A stretch of DNA of 64,000 nucleotides from Podarcis raffonei (GCF_027172205.1 NC_070605.1:43301804-43365803), one strand, 5' to 3'; numbered from the stretch's first letter, positions 21,931-33,180 are shown. Made by a program: numbers and translations. The notes: a model not told the origin generated them from the sequence alone.

Positions 21931-22450
21931 GCTGTTGTTGTTGTTGTTTAGTCGTTTAGTCATGTCCAACTCTTCGTGACCCCATGGACCAGAGCACGCC
22001 AGGCATTCCTGTCGTCCACTGCCTCCCGCAGTTTGGTCAAACTCATGTTCGTAGCTTCGAGAACACTGTCTAACCATCTCGTCCTCTGTTGTCCCCTTCT
22101 CCTTGTGCCCTCAATCTTTCCCAACATCAGGGTCTTTTCCAGGGAGTCTTCTCTTCTCATGAGGTGGCCAAAGTATTGGAGCCTCAGCTTCAGGATCTGT
22201 CCTTCCAGTGAGCACTCAGGGCTGTTTTCCTTCAGAATGGATAGGCTGGATCTTCTTTCAGTCCATGGGACTCTCAAGAGTTTCCTCCAGCACCATAATT
22301 CAAAAGCATCAATTCTTCGGCGACCAGCCTTCTTTATGGTCCAGCTCTCACTTCCATACATCACTACTGGGAAAACCATAGCTTTAACTATACGGACCTT
22401 TGTTGGTGATGTCTCTGCTTTTTAAGATGCTGTCTAGGTTTGTCATTGCA
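21931..22450 (-). mobile_element. RTE-BovB LINE 3' end
   Basis: The minus-strand frame 21,960-22,379 reads MVFPVVMYGSESWTIKKAG, RRRIDAFELWCWRKLLRVPW, RSSLSILKENSPECSLEGQ and LQYFGHLMRREDSLEKTLML. This is the BovB ORF2 C-terminus, longer than in the 10-kb copy. The 3' tail (CAACAACAACAACA on the minus strand) is at 21,931-21,945. The frame is open over its last 139 codons, pointing to a fairly recent insertion. Confidence 0.94.
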
Positions 22451-22851
22451 GCTCAGCTATACAGCTGCAAATAAAACGTTTTAAATGTATTGCAAAGTGC
22501 AATATGCAAATGTGACACTAGATGGCGACAGTGAGCTATGCAAAATTCAATGTATTTTTCAAAACTTTTTTTTTTAAAAAAAGCATTTTCACAGCATTTT
22601 TTTAATATGTGTGTAGATTCCACCCTGATTTGCTTGTACAAAGCTTATAGGGAGGTTAGATTATATCCGGTCTTTATTGCACATTCATTCTGATCTCTTG
22701 GCAGGGAGGTTATATGACAATCAACACGCCTCCTGATTTGCTTGTGGGGTTTTCTGTTAATTCCATTGATCATTTGTTCATTCCGTACTTTTCAGTGCAT
22801 CACCTAGTCCCTTTGCTGCTTATTTTTTTTCAGTTAGTACATCTGCTTTAC

Positions 22852-23361
22852 TGTGATGGCCTGGGAATCCGATTCAGAGGCTGAACTGGAGGAATCCCAG
22901 CCTGCACAGGAGTCCCTGCCTCCAGGGCCAGCTGAACTGGGGCAGGGCCTTGATTCTGAAGCACCTGCACCTGTGCCGGATCCTCAGGAGCAGGCACCAG
23001 GTGAATCCACTCTGGCTCCGGAGGTGGTTGAGGACACAGTGCCTACAGGGCAGAGAGGCGGAGGGAACTGGTTTCTCCCAGGAGGAGTGCTCGCCTTAAG
23101 GCCAGGAGAGGCGGGTCTCCTGGGGGCCAGGACCACCCCTGGCCTCAGAGAAGATAAAGGCCAGTCAGGCCGGTCCCGGGTTGCGGGAGCAACGTCGTTG
23201 AAGAGCTGTTTCGGCCAGCACCCAGTCCTGTTCCTCCAGAGTTCCTGTCCTTGCCCGGCACCTCGCTCTGGACCCCGCTTCACCCATGGAGGACTGTCTG
23301 CCGACCCTCGACTCAGGTCCTGGACCTCACCCCACGGTAACCTCTCCCCGGGACCAGCACA
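22852..23361 (+). mobile_element. Solo LTR fossil, probably gypsy-type
   Basis: The 510-bp block starts TGTGATGGCC and ends GACCAGCACA, an inverted TG...CA pair. Flanks TTTAC and TTTAG suggest a decayed 5-bp target duplication. It is GC-rich and has a TATA-like AGATAAAGG downstream of its middle. No internal retroviral or gypsy genes lie beside it, so it is a recombined solo LTR. The open frame running through it is incidental. Confidence 0.55.
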
Positions 23362-23384
23362 TTTAGCAGAGATGTATCTTGCAA

Positions 23385-23468
23385 ACATCCAAGTCTTGTT
23401 GGATTCCAACTCCCATCAGCCACAGCCAACCTGGTCCAATGATGGGAGTTGTAGTATGAATTTGTCAG
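23385..23468. mobile_element. Short palindromic MITE remnant
   Basis: TTGGATTCCAACTCCCATCA and its partner TGATGGGAGTTGTAGTATGA face each other around GCCACAGCCAACC. Same core family as 38,347-38,482 but lacking the outer TIRs. It lies just outside the LTR fossil. Confidence 0.6.
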
Positions 23469-24321
23469 AGTTGAAGACATGGGAGCTGAGTCACGAAATG
23501 CAATTGTGAAATCCAATATGTTAGATTCCTTTACTTTTCCAATTAATGGGGTTGCAGTCATTGTAGCCTGCATCTCCAAGTATGGGCAACACAAGATTAC
23601 CACTGTAGCAGTAAAGGGCTGTGCTGCTCGCACCTTTTTGACCCACCACACAGCCAGCAACATTCCCATGGATAGGCCTCCTTCCATGATTCAGAGAATG
23701 TCTGGCCAGTTGTTCTGGGAAATTAACTGCTTGCAAATGGCCTGGATCCCATGTTAGGAAAACAGAACTTACAGGCTCAACTGCTTCCAAGCCCGACAAC
23801 CTTTTATTCTTATTTTTTTTAATAAATTGCTGGAGCATGAGAGGCTTCCGTTCTTTGCTGGCATATTTTGCACCGTGCCCAGAGAAACAATCATATCAGT
23901 CTCAGGAAGGCTAGTGCCTGGAAGGGCAGGGAAACAGGAACTGCCCCCACGGATGTCCTCCCTAGAGGGAGTCAGCCACTTTTCTGGGAACAAAACATCG
24001 TGGTGAAAAAAAAGTGGACGCCAGTTTCAGCTCAAGGTTCACAGCAAGGTACCTACTTCATTCTGTCAGGACCAGGAAAACGGAGACAGCTCCAAAGCTT
24101 TCTCTTGGGAGCCGAGCTAGGATCTCACATGTGGAGTCCTGGCTGTGGCAGGGAGTTCAGGCAACTGTCATAAGGCTATATTGCAAACCCCAGAATCTGA
24201 GGAAGAAGACGACTGAGGTGTACATCCCATAAATTTAAAGCAAATTGTTTTCTTCAAAGCATCCTCAGAGGTGTAGTTTAGCCCTCACAGAGCTACAGTT
24301 CCCAGCATCCTTCACAAACTA
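23469..24321. other. Intergenic, no recognised feature
   Basis: Contains one isolated ACAGTTCCCAGCATCCTTCA core near 24,293-24,312, immediately left of the pogo-like element. Nothing else is recognised. Confidence 0.4.
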
Positions 24322-25299
24322 CAGTGGTACCTCGCAAGACGAAATTAATTCGTTCCGCAAGTTTTTTCTTCTTGCGAGTTTTTTGTCTTGCGAAGCACGG
24401 TTTCCCATAGGAATGCATTGAAAATCAATTAATGCATTCCTATGGAAACTGCTTGCCGGGCTGGCGGTGCGGAGAAGCAAGCCTTCTCCCCACCGCAAGC
24501 CTTCAGGACAGGTCCGGGAACAGAGGGGAAGGCGCGCTGCGCTTCTCCTCTGTTCCTGGAGCTTGCGGGGCTTGCGGTGAGGAGAAGGGCTTTCCTCCCC
24601 ACCGCCAACATTCAGAACAGCATTCTGAATGTTGGCGGTGGGAAGGAAAACCCTCCTCCCACCGCAAGTCTTCAGGACAGGTCCAGGAACAGAGGGGAAG
24701 GCGTGCAGTGCTTCTCCTCTGTTCCCAGGGCTTGCGGTGGGAGGAGGGTTTTTCCTCCCCACCGCCAACATTAAGAACAGCATTCTGAATGTTGGCGGTG
24801 GGAAGGAAAACCCTCCTCCCACCGCAAGTCTTCAGGACAGGTCCGGGAACAGAGGGGAAGGCGCGTTGCGCTTCTCCTCTGTCCCCGGACTTGTTCTGAA
24901 GGCTGGCGGTCCACCGCCAGCCTTCAGAACAGCCATCCGAAGGCTGGCGCGGGGAGAAGGGCTCTCCGCCCCACCGCCAGCCTTCGCAGGAGCCTTCCGA
25001 AGCCTGGCGGGGGGAGGAGGTCTCTCCGCCCCACCGCCAGCCTTCGGAGCAGCCTTCCGAAGGCCGGCGGGGGGGGGCAGGTCTCTCCGCCCCACCGCCA
25101 GCCTTCGGAGGAGGTCCAAGGACAGTGGGGAAGACGCGCTGCGCTTCCCCGCTGTCCCCGGAGATTTCCCTATGGGCTTTCATCTTGCGAAGGAAGCCCA
25201 TAGGGAAATTTGTCTGGCGAAGCACCTCGAAAAACAGAAAACTCTTTCTTCTTGCGAGTTTTCCGTCTTGCGAGGCATTCGTCTTGCGAGGTACCACTG
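24322..25299. mobile_element. 978-bp pogo/Tigger-like foldback with tandem core
   Basis: Starts CAGTGGTACCTCGCAAGACG and ends CGTCTTGCGAGGTACCACTG, flanked by TA on both sides. The outer arms carry repeated CTTGCGAG words. The core is GC-rich and repetitive. A block starting CATTCTGAATGTTGGCGGTG occurs at 24,621 and again at 24,781, exactly 160 bp apart. TCTCCGCCCCACCGCCAGCC recurs at about 24,963, 25,023 and 25,083 with a 60-bp step. Many units are also inverted relative to each other (GCCAGCCTTCGGA / TCCGAAGGC). Long open frames on both strands are by-products of this composition. Confidence 0.85.
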
Positions 25300-25585
25300 T
25301 ACAGTGTCTAGGATTCTTAGGGGCAAGTCATGGGTGTTAAATGTGCTTTAAATGCATATCACCTTTGACTAGGTGGAAACAATATGTGTTCGGTTCACAA
25401 CTGCTAGCCAAGTGGGCCTTCTTTGGCTTCTTTCTCTCCTATGCTGAGTGAATTGAAGGGTGTAATACTAATGGAGGTGGCAGAATCAAATGCAAACTCA
25501 GTCAAAATGCTATCTTCAAAAATGTATCCAGAATATTTGCCAGGCTTTGCAGTATGGAAGAAAAAGCATGGATCTTGGGCACTAT

Positions 25586-25590
<5 letters not shown>

Positions 25591-25639
<49 letters not shown>

Positions 25640-25640
25640 G
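25591..25640. repeat. (TTG)n microsatellite
   Basis: About 17 TTG units. The minus strand would read as polyglutamine but there is no supporting gene. Confidence 0.98.
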
Positions 25641-26299
25641 GGACGTAGCCTTTCCTATGCTGCAGGCCATTTGGTTCACTTGGGATCTACCACTGGAAGA
25701 ACACTTTACATTTTTAATGCTATAATTTAAATTCCTGATCAATTCATTCATTCCATTTTCAAACCACCTGTTGTGAATGAAGATCCCAGGGTGCACTCAA
25801 AGCAAACCACAAATGGACGTCATCAGAACTCTAAACAGTAATTCAAACCAGCAATATTTTTATCATCCAATCATTACATCCTTACAGCAGCAGGCATAAT
25901 GAGAAGACATGACCTGGAATACATCAATATTACCTGGGTGGAAAGTTGCATCCTGAGTTGATGCTCAGCAATAGGGGTGGTAACCACATCTCTAGGGCTA
26001 CAGCTGAGAATTGTAGAAAGGGACAATCTCATGTCCCTGAAAAATGGGCTACATCCAGTGGAGGAACCGCAAGAAGGGTCTGTCTGCTACCAGCTCAGAC
26101 CATTGGTCCATCCAGACCTTTTGCAGTGACAGCCACATCCTTCTGCAGAGTTATGCCCTAATTCCCCAGGTGAGCTTCTTTATTAAATGCTGAGGATACC
26201 AGTAAAAAACAAAAATAAAGCATTCATTAAAATCTACTGAGTAGAAAGTTTAGGGTCAGTTTAACTGTTAATTTACTGTGTCCAATTTATTTCATTAAG
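25641..26299. other. Intergenic; faint SINE tail near 26,085-26,165
   Basis: CAGCTCAGACCATTGGTCCA followed by TCCAGACC resembles the inverted tail of the tRNA SINE at 20,885. The match is too short for a firm call. Confidence 0.35.
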
Positions 26300-26490
26300 T
26301 ATTTTTTGCATTGCTCTAAGGTGGCATATACGGTTCTCCCTCTCCTCATTTTATCCTCACTACAACCCTGTGAGGGACATTAGGCTGAGTAACAGTGACT
26401 GGCCCAAGGTCACACAGTAAGCACTTGAACCCTGGTTTCCCAGGTCTTAGTCTTGCCCTCTAACCACTACATCACACTGTTCTGTGTTCA
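26300..26490 (-). mobile_element. tRNA-derived SINE, old copy
   Basis: On the minus strand: GTGTGATGTAGTGGTTAGAG (A-box region), then AACCAGGGTTCAAGTGCTT (B-box region), then TGTGTGACCTTGGGCCAGTC and a body with ACAGGGTTGTAGTGAGGATA. Same general architecture as the Sauria SINE but clearly diverged, and lacking its TTC tail. Confidence 0.75.
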
Positions 26491-26584
26491 CAAGAATGTA
26501 CTTGTGAGATCACAGCTCTAGAGGAGAGAGATCATAAAACAGTGCATTGCAATGCATGTAAGTGTTTATGTTTACTTTGTAACG

Positions 26585-26598
26585 GGGGGGGGGGGGGA
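26585..26598. repeat. poly(G) run
   Basis: Uninterrupted G homopolymer, prone to sequencing length error. Confidence 0.9.
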
Positions 26599-26879
26599 CC
26601 GCTCAAGAAAGTTCGTCATTCAGCTCACTAAAAAGCTACGATCACACAACGGAATTCAGTCCACAGTAAATGGTGGGGGAAAGCACCAATAATACTGTGT
26701 ATGTGGGGATTATTGCTTGTTATTATGGTATGCATTTTGTGCTTTTATATTGTAAACCACCCTGTAATCTTGGATGAAGGGCAGTATAGAAATCTAAATC
26801 TTCATCACCACCACTGCATGAGTCCTTAGGATACTCCTCATAGGAAAGAAGAAGGTAGTTTAATAACCACCTAAACTAG

Positions 26880-27312
26880 GAAATAGCACAAGGATGGAAG
26901 AACGAGGAAATCCCAATGAAAGAACAGTGGCAAGAAAAATTGATGAGCTATGCAGAACTGGCTAAATTGACACATAAATTGTGGGACAAGGACAACTGTG
27001 ACTTTAAGGAAGAATGGGAGCTTTTTACAAATTATCTAAAAGACAACAAAATGAACAGGACTTCTTGGCAGGTTTTGAGTAAACATACACAAATTTATTA
27101 GTCGATAACAGGGTAGATAGATAATGTAAGGAAATGTATAATTTCATAACATGCAGAGAACAATATGTGCTGAGAAATCAGAGGAGCTGAGGTAAGTCTC
27201 TGGGGAGAGGAGAGAGGGTTTGAAGGGGGGATGAGAAAAAAGGAGGGAAATAATAAATATGATATGTTTTGTTAGTTTGTATGTTGAAATTGTTAATAAA
27301 AATATTTTTAAA
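26880..27312 (+). mobile_element. L1 LINE 3' end
   Basis: The frame 26,916-27,101 reads MKEQWQEKLMSYAELAKLTH, then KLWDKDNCDFKEEWELFTNY. This is the C-terminal end of an L1-clade ORF2 protein, ending in a stop at 27,099. The A/T-rich 3' UTR ends AATTGTTAATAAAAATATTT. 5'-truncated but with an intact local frame. Confidence 0.85.
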
Positions 27313-27784
27313 AAATAACCACCTAAACTAGGACTAAGGGAATAGGCTCAGGTTACATCCTAAAGTTACTATGGTATATCAATCCTAAATAAACCATATT
27401 CATGTGAGAATACAGCACCCCCTTGTGGGATTAACCAAAGGCCTGCAGTCAAACAGCTAGCGACTTCAAAGCACTATGCAGTCCGTTATCTCTACTTTCT
27501 CTTCCTAAGGTTCCTTTTCATGGTCAAACTCATCCCTTTAGTGTTCTTCTCTCCTCCTCATTTTGGTGGACAATGCTCAAGTGCCAACCCTCCTTTCCTA
27601 AGTGTCCCTGGTTGTTCCCCCTGGCCAGCAGCCCTTTCAGACCCATTCCCCTTTCTTCCTATCCCAAACGCCTTCCCTAGGCCTTCTGATATGGCCTGCC
27701 CTAATCCTAGACTGCATACACACCATACATTTAAAACAAATGTTCACCCACCCTCTTGGCAAATCCTGAGAATTATAGTTACCT

Positions 27785-27957
27785 CTTATTATAGTATACC
27801 TCTCACATTCTATTTTATCTCACATTCTATTCTATTTTATCACATTCTATTCTATTTTATTCACATTCACATTCTATTTTATCTATTTTATCTCACATTC
27901 TATTTTTATAGTATACCTCTCACATTCTATTTTAATTATAGTATACCTCTCACATTC
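27785..27957. repeat. Minisatellite, CTCACATTCTATTTTAT units
   Basis: Units of about 17-20 bp built from CACATTCTATTTTAT, and longer units with TATAGTATACCTCTCACATT, recur irregularly. Higher-order repetition is evident at 27,790, 27,910 and 27,940. Confidence 0.85.
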
Positions 27958-28802
27958 CCAGCACCCTTAAAAACCTTCAGTTCCCAGGATTCTTGGGTGT
28001 GTGTATGTGCCTAAAATGTATGGGGCTGACATTAACTCACTTTTACTCATGGGTATACCCATTGAAATTAATGGACCTAAGTTATGGCTATTCCTTTCAA
28101 TGGATCTACTCTGGGGAAAGTTAGTTGAATATACTGCATGGTAAGTGTGCAGGAAGCCCTAGAGATCAGTGCAGTTCAGGCAATGGGAACCACAAATCGT
28201 TTGTGAGGATAAGATCCTCTGAGCCAATGGCTGCCACAGAATGAATCACCATTACCTTCACCACAGAACCCTTTAGCGATTTACAATACAGATAATTTGC
28301 AAAATAAAATAAAATAAAATAAAAATGATACTCTCTATCCTTAGCCAGGATCCAAAGGGAGAAACACGGATACACAGTATATACAAAGAAAAATATTTTA
28401 TTGGTGTGACTAGTTTTAAAGGAACTTTAAAAGTGCGTAAATCTTACAAAGTTCTCCTTCAGGAACGTGTGTCCATGGTTAAAATAACATTAGATGGATA
28501 GCTAATATAAACTAATATAAACTCAGTTATAAAAAGCGTCGAGAAAAAGCCGATATCTCGATAAGAGGAAACCTTAGCCGAATTGTTCAGGCGATGGCGC
28601 AAGGCTTAAGCTGTTGAGCATTTTTGGGAACAAACTACAAAACCATACTGAGTTAAGCACAATTTGTGCTACTTCATTTGAGTACAAGAGGAGGCTCTGC
28701 CCCCCTCCAAGTAGGTTGCCATGTCGTTGTGACTTGCATTTTACCTCCATTATATTAAAAATCACCCAGCTTTTTACAAAATGTTTTGCTTGGTCTCGAT
28801 CT
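27958..28802. other. Intergenic; (AAAAT)n at 28,300-28,326
   Basis: AAAATAAAATAAAATAAAAT lies near 28,302. The rest has no recognised gene or named repeat. Confidence 0.45.
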
Positions 28803-28920
28803 GTAAGGAACCTCTGGCCCTCCAGATGTGGACTCCAACTCCCATCAGCACCAAACAACACAGCCGCTGGTCAGAGATGATGGTAGTTATCATCCAACAC
28901 CTGTAGGATCCTTGATCTGG
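28803..28920. mobile_element. Palindromic MITE, moderately decayed
   Basis: GAACCTCTGGCCCTCCAGAT and ACTCCAACTCCCATCAGCAC on the left are answered on the right by GATGATGGTAGTTATCATCC and GGATCCTTGATC. Same core family as 38,347-38,482. Confidence 0.65.
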
Positions 28921-29733
28921 ACCCCAATGGGGGGGGGTAATCTTAGTTGTGGCTTCTAGAGCCATTGTGATCTGGTAGCTGCAGCAAGGACCAAGGAGCA
29001 GAGATGGTGGGGTGTGTGGGTATAGCTGAAGTTCACTGATTGATTTGAACTAACCAGTTCAGTTTGCAGCCGCACACACCTACGACACTCAGTGTTGGAA
29101 GGTCCTCTGAAAACTTGCACAGCCATATGGAGAAGTCAAGAGGTACGGGTAACATTCGATATTCGTGTGCTGTAGTCCTTACACTGACTTTGTTAAAGTG
29201 ACTTAGAAACTCAGGATTTCCAACCATATGAGCCAACTGGGGTTTTCTAGTAATGTAGCACAGTTTTTCTTGCAGGGGACTCCTCAGTGTCTAGCCTTAG
29301 CGTTTAGCGGATGGCCTGTAGGTTTGCTATGTTCAGCACATTAGCAGGAAACATGAAAGCTGATTTTGAGCTAAGCAGATCAAGAGATGATAACTTTGTT
29401 GCAGGGGTCGTTCAGTCCCACAATCTGCAGCTGTGTCCTATCTATCTGACAGGAACGCGCCCTCATGCATGAACTGCTCTGCTCAACAAAAGGGCCCTGC
29501 CTTACCCTGACACCATTGTGTAGGAAATCCTCTTGAAACAAAAAACTGCCACTCGTTCTCCTCTCTGCCATTCCATGCACTGGACTCCAAGGAAAGGTCT
29601 GGGTCGCAAAGGCAGCTTGATTTCTCTGTGTTGCTGCAAGGAAAAGTGTGATGCTTTATTTCCAAAATGAGTGGTGGCCAAGGTTCAAGTTGACTTGGAA
29701 CAGCTTCCATAGGTTACTAGATTTGTCTTCTTA
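28921..29733. other. Intergenic, no recognised feature
   Basis: A G run lies at 28,930-28,937. No gene or repeat supported. Confidence 0.4.
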
Positions 29734-29775
29734 TACATACATACATACATACATACATACATACATACATACATA
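29734..29775. repeat. (ATAC)n microsatellite
   Basis: About ten ATAC units. Confidence 0.97.
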
Positions 29776-29940
29776 GCTGTCGACATTCAGATTCGAAAAT
29801 AAGGGATCAGCAGCCTCACCTGTCTCGGGAACAATCTACGGGATATCTAACAATCTGGGATAGCAGCAGGATACAGTGGGAAACGGCGCTGGAATAAGGG
29901 AATTTCCCGCAAAAAAAGGGAAGGTTGACAGCTATGGTAT

Positions 29941-29942
<2 letters not shown>

Positions 29943-29969
<27 letters not shown>
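29943..29969. repeat. (CA)n microsatellite
   Basis: CA run ending exactly where the MITE at 29,970 starts. Confidence 0.95.
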
Positions 29970-29973
<4 letters not shown>

Positions 29974-30135
29974 GTTTTTTTTATTAAAAATGTTTAGGGG
30001 TACTCTCATTTTGACTTAAGAACATCACCATTTTACAGTTCAAATTGGGAAAAATAAATACAGTAAATGGACAAAAGCACAAAGACTCACAAAATGTTTA
30101 GGGGTATGCATACCCCTGCGTCCCCCCAGAAAAAA

Positions 30136-30140
<5 letters not shown>
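29970..30140 (+). mobile_element. hAT-like MITE, copy B of a near-identical pair
   Basis: Same element as 19,569-19,741: interior words GTTTAGGGGTACTCTCATTT, TCAAATTGGGAAAAATAAAT and CCCCTGCGTCCCCCCAGAAA are shared. It is bounded by (CA)n on the left and (CT)n on the right, so the target duplication cannot be read and may be hidden within the simple repeats. Confidence 0.8.

Positions 30141-30211
<71 letters not shown>
30141..30211. repeat. (CT)n(CA)n compound microsatellite
   Basis: A CT run to about 30,182 followed by a CA run to 30,211. Confidence 0.97.
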
Positions 30212-32858
30212 CACTTCAAGCTATGTACCTCTGAGTACCTGCAGAAATCCCCCCTAGGACAACAATTTCCCCCCCCCTGAACATTGGAAAAGGGTATTTC
30301 ACTTGTGAAAGAAATGCAGCTTTGACTTTCCTGTCTGCTGTCAAAGTAGCCTTTGACTTACTCTTAGCTTGCCTCTTAGCTTGCCTGCCTGGGGCAGTGA
30401 TGGGGCAGTTACATAGCCACAGAGGTAGCCATAATTTAGGAAAGCAGAAAATCACTTCAACATGAGAGGGAGCCTATGCATTGGGCTGTCTTCATTGCAT
30501 GGCAGCTAGAAGATAACACTCACGGGCGTGGGCATGCAGTCTTGCTGAATGCACCCTGCAAAAGGGTAGCAGCTACTTCTGTGCTCTTCATGTTGAGTGG
30601 ATAATGCACAGTCACTAACACACTGTGTTTTCAGCACACATGCATGAACACTATCTTCCTATAGACATAAAAATGTAAGATTGTCATACACTCTGCCATT
30701 TGTGTGGCTTCCATTAGATGGCCATGCCTAGTGTATTGTGAGGAATGGCAGCTGGGCAAAGAAGGAAGCAGTGCTGGTGGCTGGTGGCCTAGGTGAGCAG
30801 CTTAACATGGGGGGGGGAGATGGGGCTCCTTTAAATGCACCTGCAGTGAGGTTTCATCAAGGAAGTGAGATGCTTCACACAGCGACTTAGCAAGCTGCTG
30901 TGTGTAAGCGGGTGGAGCTTGGGGCAATTTGTGAGGGGAGTGGGGAGCTAAGGTTTAAAGGGTGGTTGGTTAGGTGTGGGTGAAAGGTGGTGGGGAAAGG
31001 TGCAGGTGGGGTTGGCAAGGGGAGCAAGCAGGGGCAACATCCCGTGATACTACAAAACAATGCAGCTGCCTCCTAGCTGGGTCATACTATCAAACCCCTC
31101 CACCTAATCATGTATGTGAAAAAAAGGAAGGGGGAAAATGAACATGAACATGGGAATCCCGTGGCTATTTCTGCCATCATAGCTGCAGTCTAGTCCATCG
31201 GCTTTGACCCATAGTAACCACATTGAGCAGATGAGGTTTAAGATGGGGATAACTTCCCCAGCACTCAAATGGATATTTCACTGCAGGCTGGTGTTGAGCT
31301 CTGCAAACTGCACCTTGGCCTGCGCTGTGCTATCAGTGCTTGTGGCCCATCACTAGTTCACTTTGCTCTTATTCAGCACTCACAAACTTTTTTTTAAAAA
31401 TGATGTGCCCTCCCTCTCCCTTTTTGGTCTTTCCCCTCTTTTGTTCTCCATGTCACCGAATGTCATTCACTTTCTAAAGATGTCTGGCTTGGAGCTTACA
31501 GACTGCAGGGCAGCTAAAGCCCACCCATCAGTGCTGATCCAGTCACATCTGCTCAGTCGTGCGACAAGGTTGGGGCTTTTAGAGCAGGGAGAAGCTAAAG
31601 TTCACCTTTTTTGCTGCTGAACGCCAAGCAACAAGAGGAGCCCAGTTCTTCGGCGGAACCTTTCACTGTGGCAAGTTGCCTTCTTGATGGCATTGATTTA
31701 TATGGATTTTCTTTTGACTTCTAGGTAGCTGATATCGCAGCAGTTGGAATGTGAGGCAGTCAGCACCCAAGGGCCAGCTTCCATGTCTTTTAAGGGGTGT
31801 CTTTCTCCCACTGCATGGTGCTCAAGAGAGATGCCTATATGAACCCTGATGTCATGGCCATTTTACCAACATGCATCTATCTATATGGAGTGGTTTTTTA
31901 TTGGTAAAAATAGCCATAGCATCCTGTTTCACATGTGCATCCCTCTGTATGGGTACCACATTGGCTGGGGAGGGTATAGAAAACTGAAGATCCAAAGATG
32001 TCCTGATTTGGAACAGGCAATTTGGACAGACACAAGTTGTATTTACAAATCCCATTAACTCTTAGTAGGCCTTTTCAAACATCCTTGTTACTAAAAGGAT
32101 GTTACTGAAGAACGATGTAAACAGCCTTGGCTCTTGAGTGACCAATTTGCATTCCTGGAGACTGGATAAGCCCTAGAAGTTAGAGCTAATCTTGTCAGCA
32201 TAAGATTTTTCGCAACAAAAATACTTCACAGCGTTTTGCTCAAGGTATATAAAGTTTTTTAACAGAACACAGGAGGCAGAAAATGTGTTCAGAAATTGCA
32301 TCCTATTCATTGTTGCGGAAGCTCTTAAAAGAGGAGGAAGAAGAAGGAATATTTCTGAATGCTGTGATCCTGTTACAGCGTACTTTTTGAGGTTTTATCT
32401 AAATTATTTTATAGAAAATTTAGTGTGCCTTTATTTCTCTGTGATCCAGATGTATGAGTTATGGTGTGTGGATATGTTGGTTAGCCAAGATGAGACACTT
32501 TGATGCCAGGTGGAATGATAACAGATTATCCTAAAAATTATGCACAATATCAGTTGATTTATGCTAAGTTTAAATGATTCTGAAATGAAAAATTAACTTG
32601 CATTGTGAATTAGTCTTGTAAGGTGGAAGCAGCTATTATAGAGAAATGCTAAACAATATGTCTAAAGCCATAGTCATAATGCATATCAAAAAGACAGAAT
32701 ACTGATTGCCAAATAGAAAATAAAATCTCCCTGGGTATTTAGATCTTATCTGCTATTAAATGATGGTTTATATGCTACCCATTTGACATGGGAAAGTTCA
32801 TCACAATTTTAGTAGTGGTAGTAGTAGTGGTAATAATAGTAATAGTAGTAATAATAAG
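30212..32858. other. Intergenic, no recognised feature
   Basis: 2.6 kb with G tracts near 30,811 and a G-rich stretch at about 30,900-31,030. I find no splice-bounded frame, RNA gene or named repeat. Confidence 0.4.
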
Positions 32859-33012
32859 AATAATAAATTTATTGTACCCTGGTCATCTGACTCGGTTGCC
32901 CCAACTACTCTGGGTGGCTTCCAACAAAATATAAAGGAAGACAATAAAACATCAAACATTACAAGCCTCCTGAAACCAGGCTGCCTTCAGAGGTCTACAA
33001 AAAGTCATATGA
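32859..33012 (-). mobile_element. L2/CR1-like LINE 3' end
   Basis: On the minus strand it reads TAGACCTCTGAAGGCAGCCTG ... GGAAGCCACCCAGAGTAGTT, then GGGCAACCGAGTCAGATGAC, then an (ATT)-rich tail (plus-strand AATAATAAG repeats from 32,824). It is a relative of the element at 21,525-21,765, in the opposite direction. Confidence 0.75.
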
Positions 33013-33044
33013 TTATCTCTTTGAATAGTAATATATATATATAG

Positions 33045-33180
33045 TTACAGATAGGTAGCCGTGTTGGTCTGCCATAGTCAAAACAAAAACCTGTATCTGA
33101 AGAAGTGTGCATGCACACGAAAGCTCATACCAAGAACTAACTTAGTTGGTCTTTAAGGTGCTACTGGAAGGAAAAAATCT
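33045..33180. mobile_element. Unclassified interspersed repeat fragment
   Basis: The phrases GTAGCCGTGTTGGTCTGCCA, TGCACACGAAAGCTCATACC and TTGGTCTTTAAGGTGCTACT belong to a repeat I recognise from reptile genomes but cannot assign to a class by eye. Confidence 0.5.

Noticed and set aside
22853-23509. 218-codon open frame on the plus strand
   Set aside because: It coincides with an LTR-bounded block, begins one base inside it and has no recognisable domain. Treated as an incidental frame in a GC-rich LTR fossil.
24503-25351. 264-codon (minus) and 240-codon (plus) open frames
   Set aside because: Both lie in the tandem GC-rich core of the 24,322-25,299 transposon. Their translations are low-complexity repeats of the same units.
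25404-25796. Minus-strand frame with polyglutamine
   Set aside because: The glutamines come from a (TTG)n microsatellite, with no supporting exon signals.
27520-28014. 164-codon plus-strand frame
   Set aside because: Its second half is the translated minisatellite at 27,785-27,957 and the first half has no recognisable feature.
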